Source: Candidatus Poribacteria bacterium (GTDB lineage: Bacteria; Poribacteria; WGA-4E; GCA-2687025). From it: DNA of 14,360 nt. The DNA lies in the NCBI GenBank assembly GCA_002687025.1, contig NYZG01000360.1, forward strand, positions 1-14,360, given 5' to 3'. The notes below the pieces were generated by a model. The model had not been told where the DNA came from. It ran no database searches and worked only from the letters and a program-made list of their open reading frames with translations. The position numbers and the translations under genes were made by a program. Of the stretch, positions 13,071 to 14,360 are shown piece after piece (the stretch's first letter is position 1; every line of letters begins with the position of its first letter).

Positions 13071-13822
13071 ACGCGTGATCGAGCCGCCCCGCAGACACTT
13101 GCTCCGCCGCGAGGCGAGGTTCACCTGGATAGGCGGATTTCGTTTCGCGGAGCGGATCACGCGGACGGTATACGTGAATCGACGGTGGGAGGCCGACTAT
13201 GCTGCGACAGGTGGTGACACTGTGTGTCGTGCTGGTGCTGAGCACGTCCGTTTGGGCCGTGGAGAACCTCGCGCTCAACCCGAGCTTCGAGGAAGACGAG
13301 ATCATCCTGGACGACAACGCGTGGGACAGTTGGGCCACGTGGGGAGACGCCGACGGCATCGGCAGCGAGGTGTTCTTCGATGAGGACGAGTTCATTGACG
13401 GCTCGCGCAGCCTGCGTGTCGAGCCGATCGGCACGGTGAACTGGCACTTCATAGTGCTCAACCTGCCGATCCCGGTCAGTCAGGGCGACGACTACACGGT
13501 GAGCTTCTGGGCGAAAGGCGCGAAGACGCGCCCTCTGACCGTGAAGTTCAAGGCGACCGATAACACCGTGTCGTGGGATGAGACGGACATGATCATCTCC
13601 GACGTGTGGGAGGAGTACCACCTCACTGGCGTGACGCAAAGCGACGAGATGAAGGTCGAGTGGTTCTGTTCGGCAGGCAACGAAGTGGTACTCTGGTTGG
13701 ACTTTGTGAACGTCTACGCGGGCGGGTTCGTCGAGGGGGTCGAGCCGTCGGCAGGGCCCCAAGCAGTGGACGCCTTAGGCAAACTCGCGACAGCCTGGGC
13801 GACCGTGAAGAACGCCCGGTAG
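12513..13822 (+). repeat. Tandem gene duplication
   Basis: The coding DNA from 12513 (AACCTCGCGCT) recurs from 13265 with about 752 nt periodicity and continues collinearly to the end of each gene. Similarity is high over the mature domain, low over signal peptides, linker and the 128-nt spacer. That indicates an older duplication of a whole gene followed by divergence. Confidence 0.75.
13199..13822 (+). CDS. Secreted CBM4/9-like beta-sandwich protein, paralog 2
   Basis: The 207-residue product is the tandem sister of the gene at 12444. The signal peptide MLRQVVTLCVVLVLSTSVWA is probably cleaved after A20. The shared core blocks are NLALNPSFEEDE, SWATWGDADG, FIDGSRSLRVEP, NWHFIVLNLPIP, FKATDNTVSWDE and LDFVNVYAG. 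The signal peptides and the linker before the tail differ between the two, but both end in W-x-x-V-K-x-A-R (here KLATAWATVKNAR). GGGAGG lies 6 nt before the ATG. It is acidic overall and carries no enzyme domain; a surface carbohydrate-binding or structural role is plausible but not shown. The 128-nt gap before it contains no clear promoter, so the pair may share a transcript. Confidence 0.8.
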   Translation: MLRQVVTLCVVLVLSTSVWAVENLALNPSFEEDEIILDDNAWDSWATWGDADGIGSEVFFDEDEFIDGSRSLRVEPIGTVNWHFIVLNLPIPVSQGDDYTVSFWAKGAKTRPLTVKFKATDNTVSWDETDMIISDVWEEYHLTGVTQSDEMKVEWFCSAGNEVVLWLDFVNVYAGGFVEGVEPSAGPQAVDALGKLATAWATVKNAR

Positions 13823-13850
13823 TCTCGACATCATGCGGTGGGAGCGACAG

Positions 13851-13881
13851 GGGCGTGTGCGGCGGGAACCCGCGCACGCCC
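13851..13881. terminator. 12-bp hairpin between convergent genes
   Basis: GGGCGTGTGCGG (13851-13862) pairs with CCGCGCACGCCC (13870-13881) with a single G:U wobble around the loop CGGGAAC. It sits in the 121-nt gap between the converging paralog 2 (stop 13822) and the propeller gene (stop at 13944), where a bidirectional terminator is expected. Only TT follows on the plus strand, so the U-tract is weak. Confidence 0.55.
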
Positions 13882-13943
13882 TTGCTACGTACGGCCCACA
13901 CGCCTGTTCGTCGGCAGAACGGGTCGGTTCGACAGGATAAAGC

Positions 13944-14360
13944 CTACGGCGCGCGGAACAGCTCGGACATCTTGGCCTTCACCACGCCGCCCGAGTCGTG
14001 GACGAGGTACATGTGACCGGAGGCGTCGAACGCGAGGCCTTCGGGATCGTCGCCGGGCACGCGGTACGTCTCGCGTATGTCGCCGTCCATGCTCGCCCGA
14101 CACAGCACTCCGTCGCCGATGAGGTACAGCTCCGTGGAGTGCGTGTCGTAGTGCGCCGCCGCGACGTTGAACACGTCCAGCCGCATGTGTCGCAGGATGC
14201 GTGCGGTCAGGACATCCTCTTTCTCGCGCAACGGCAGCCGAAGCTGTAGCACCGCCGACGCGTCGTCCTCGTCGCTGTCTTCGAAGCCCTGGTTCACGAC
14301 GTAGAACGTGCCGCCGTCCGGGTCGTCGTCATCGGCGACGAACGTGATGCCTTCCAGCCC
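13944..14360 (-). CDS. Beta-propeller protein, SdiA-regulated-like, C-terminal part
   Basis: The frame is open to the right edge, so only the last 138 residues are visible and the start lies beyond the window. Repeated blade-like motifs are seen: GLEGITFVADD at the edge, TFYVVNQG, ELYLIGDG, and DPEGLAFDASGHMYLVHDSGG near the end. Repeated EG-[LI]-x-F followed by a strand and a D/N-G turn is typical of NHL/SdiA-regulated or esterase-like propellers, which are often periplasmic or secreted in diderms. No enzymatic residues can be assigned. It ends in SELFRAP with TAG at 13944-13946 and converges on paralog 2. Propeller nature is likely; the precise family is tentative. Confidence 0.6.
   Translation of the reverse strand, partial: GLEGITFVADDDDPDGGTFYVVNQGFEDSDEDDASAVLQLRLPLREKEDVLTARILRHMRLDVFNVAAAHYDTHSTELYLIGDGVLCRASMDGDIRETYRVPGDDPEGLAFDASGHMYLVHDSGGVVKAKMSELFRAP

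Noticed and set aside
1..14360. tRNA, rRNA, CRISPR, insertion sequence or prophage features
   Set aside because: None seen by eye: no cloverleaf-like sequence in the gaps, no regularly spaced direct repeats, no transposase or integrase frames.

Overview
The window is GC-rich, tightly packed bacterial chromosome. The lipoprotein secretin and the Sec signal peptides point to a diderm (Gram-negative-type) bacterium. The adenosylcobalamin-dependent ribonucleotide reductase and the paired secreted proteins with a shared W-x-x-V-K-x-A-R tail fit an uncultivated lineage, perhaps related to Poribacteria or Latescibacteria. That placement is an impression, not something the sequence proves. I see no phage genes, insertion sequences, CRISPR array, rRNA or tRNA.

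Layout. (1) 1-1114, plus: the C-terminal part of class II ribonucleotide reductase NrdJ, closed by a strong hairpin at 1135-1170. (2) About 1306-2244, plus: an unrecognised protein with a C-terminal four-cysteine zinc ribbon. It meets the next operon tail to tail, and both stop codons sit in one CTAG. (3) 8021 down to 2241, minus: a seven-gene run with gaps of at most 34 nt and several overlaps: secretin-like lipoprotein, hemB, ylxP (DUF503), rbfA, nrnA-type DHH phosphoesterase, truB, ribF. The last five are the widespread ribosome/RNA maturation block that normally follows nusA-infB; here hemB and a secretin stand in that place. (4) 8214-10606, plus: a two-gene unit behind an extended -10 promoter. 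It encodes a fused MNT-HEPN protein whose stop overlaps the GTG start of a TPP-dependent oxidoreductase resembling indolepyruvate ferredoxin oxidoreductase alpha, but without the C-terminal ferredoxin domain. (5) 10809 to about 12282, plus: a secreted class C beta-lactamase-fold serine hydrolase, broken near its C-terminus by a one-base frameshift. (6) 12444-13822, plus: two tandem paralogous secreted beta-sandwich (CBM4/9-like) proteins. (7) 13944-14360, minus: the C-terminal part of a beta-propeller protein (SdiA-regulated-like), facing the previous gene across a hairpin.

How the genes fit together: the minus-strand operon combines translation and RNA housekeeping (RbfA, TruB, NrnA) with cofactor synthesis (HemB for tetrapyrroles, RibF for FMN/FAD). 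If the organism makes its own cobalamin, HemB would also supply the tetrapyrrole for NrdJ. The right third encodes mostly exported proteins. The least ordinary parts are the fused MNT-HEPN gene coupled to a truncated IorA-like enzyme, the frameshifted hydrolase, and the tandem secreted paralogs with a shared C-terminal tail.
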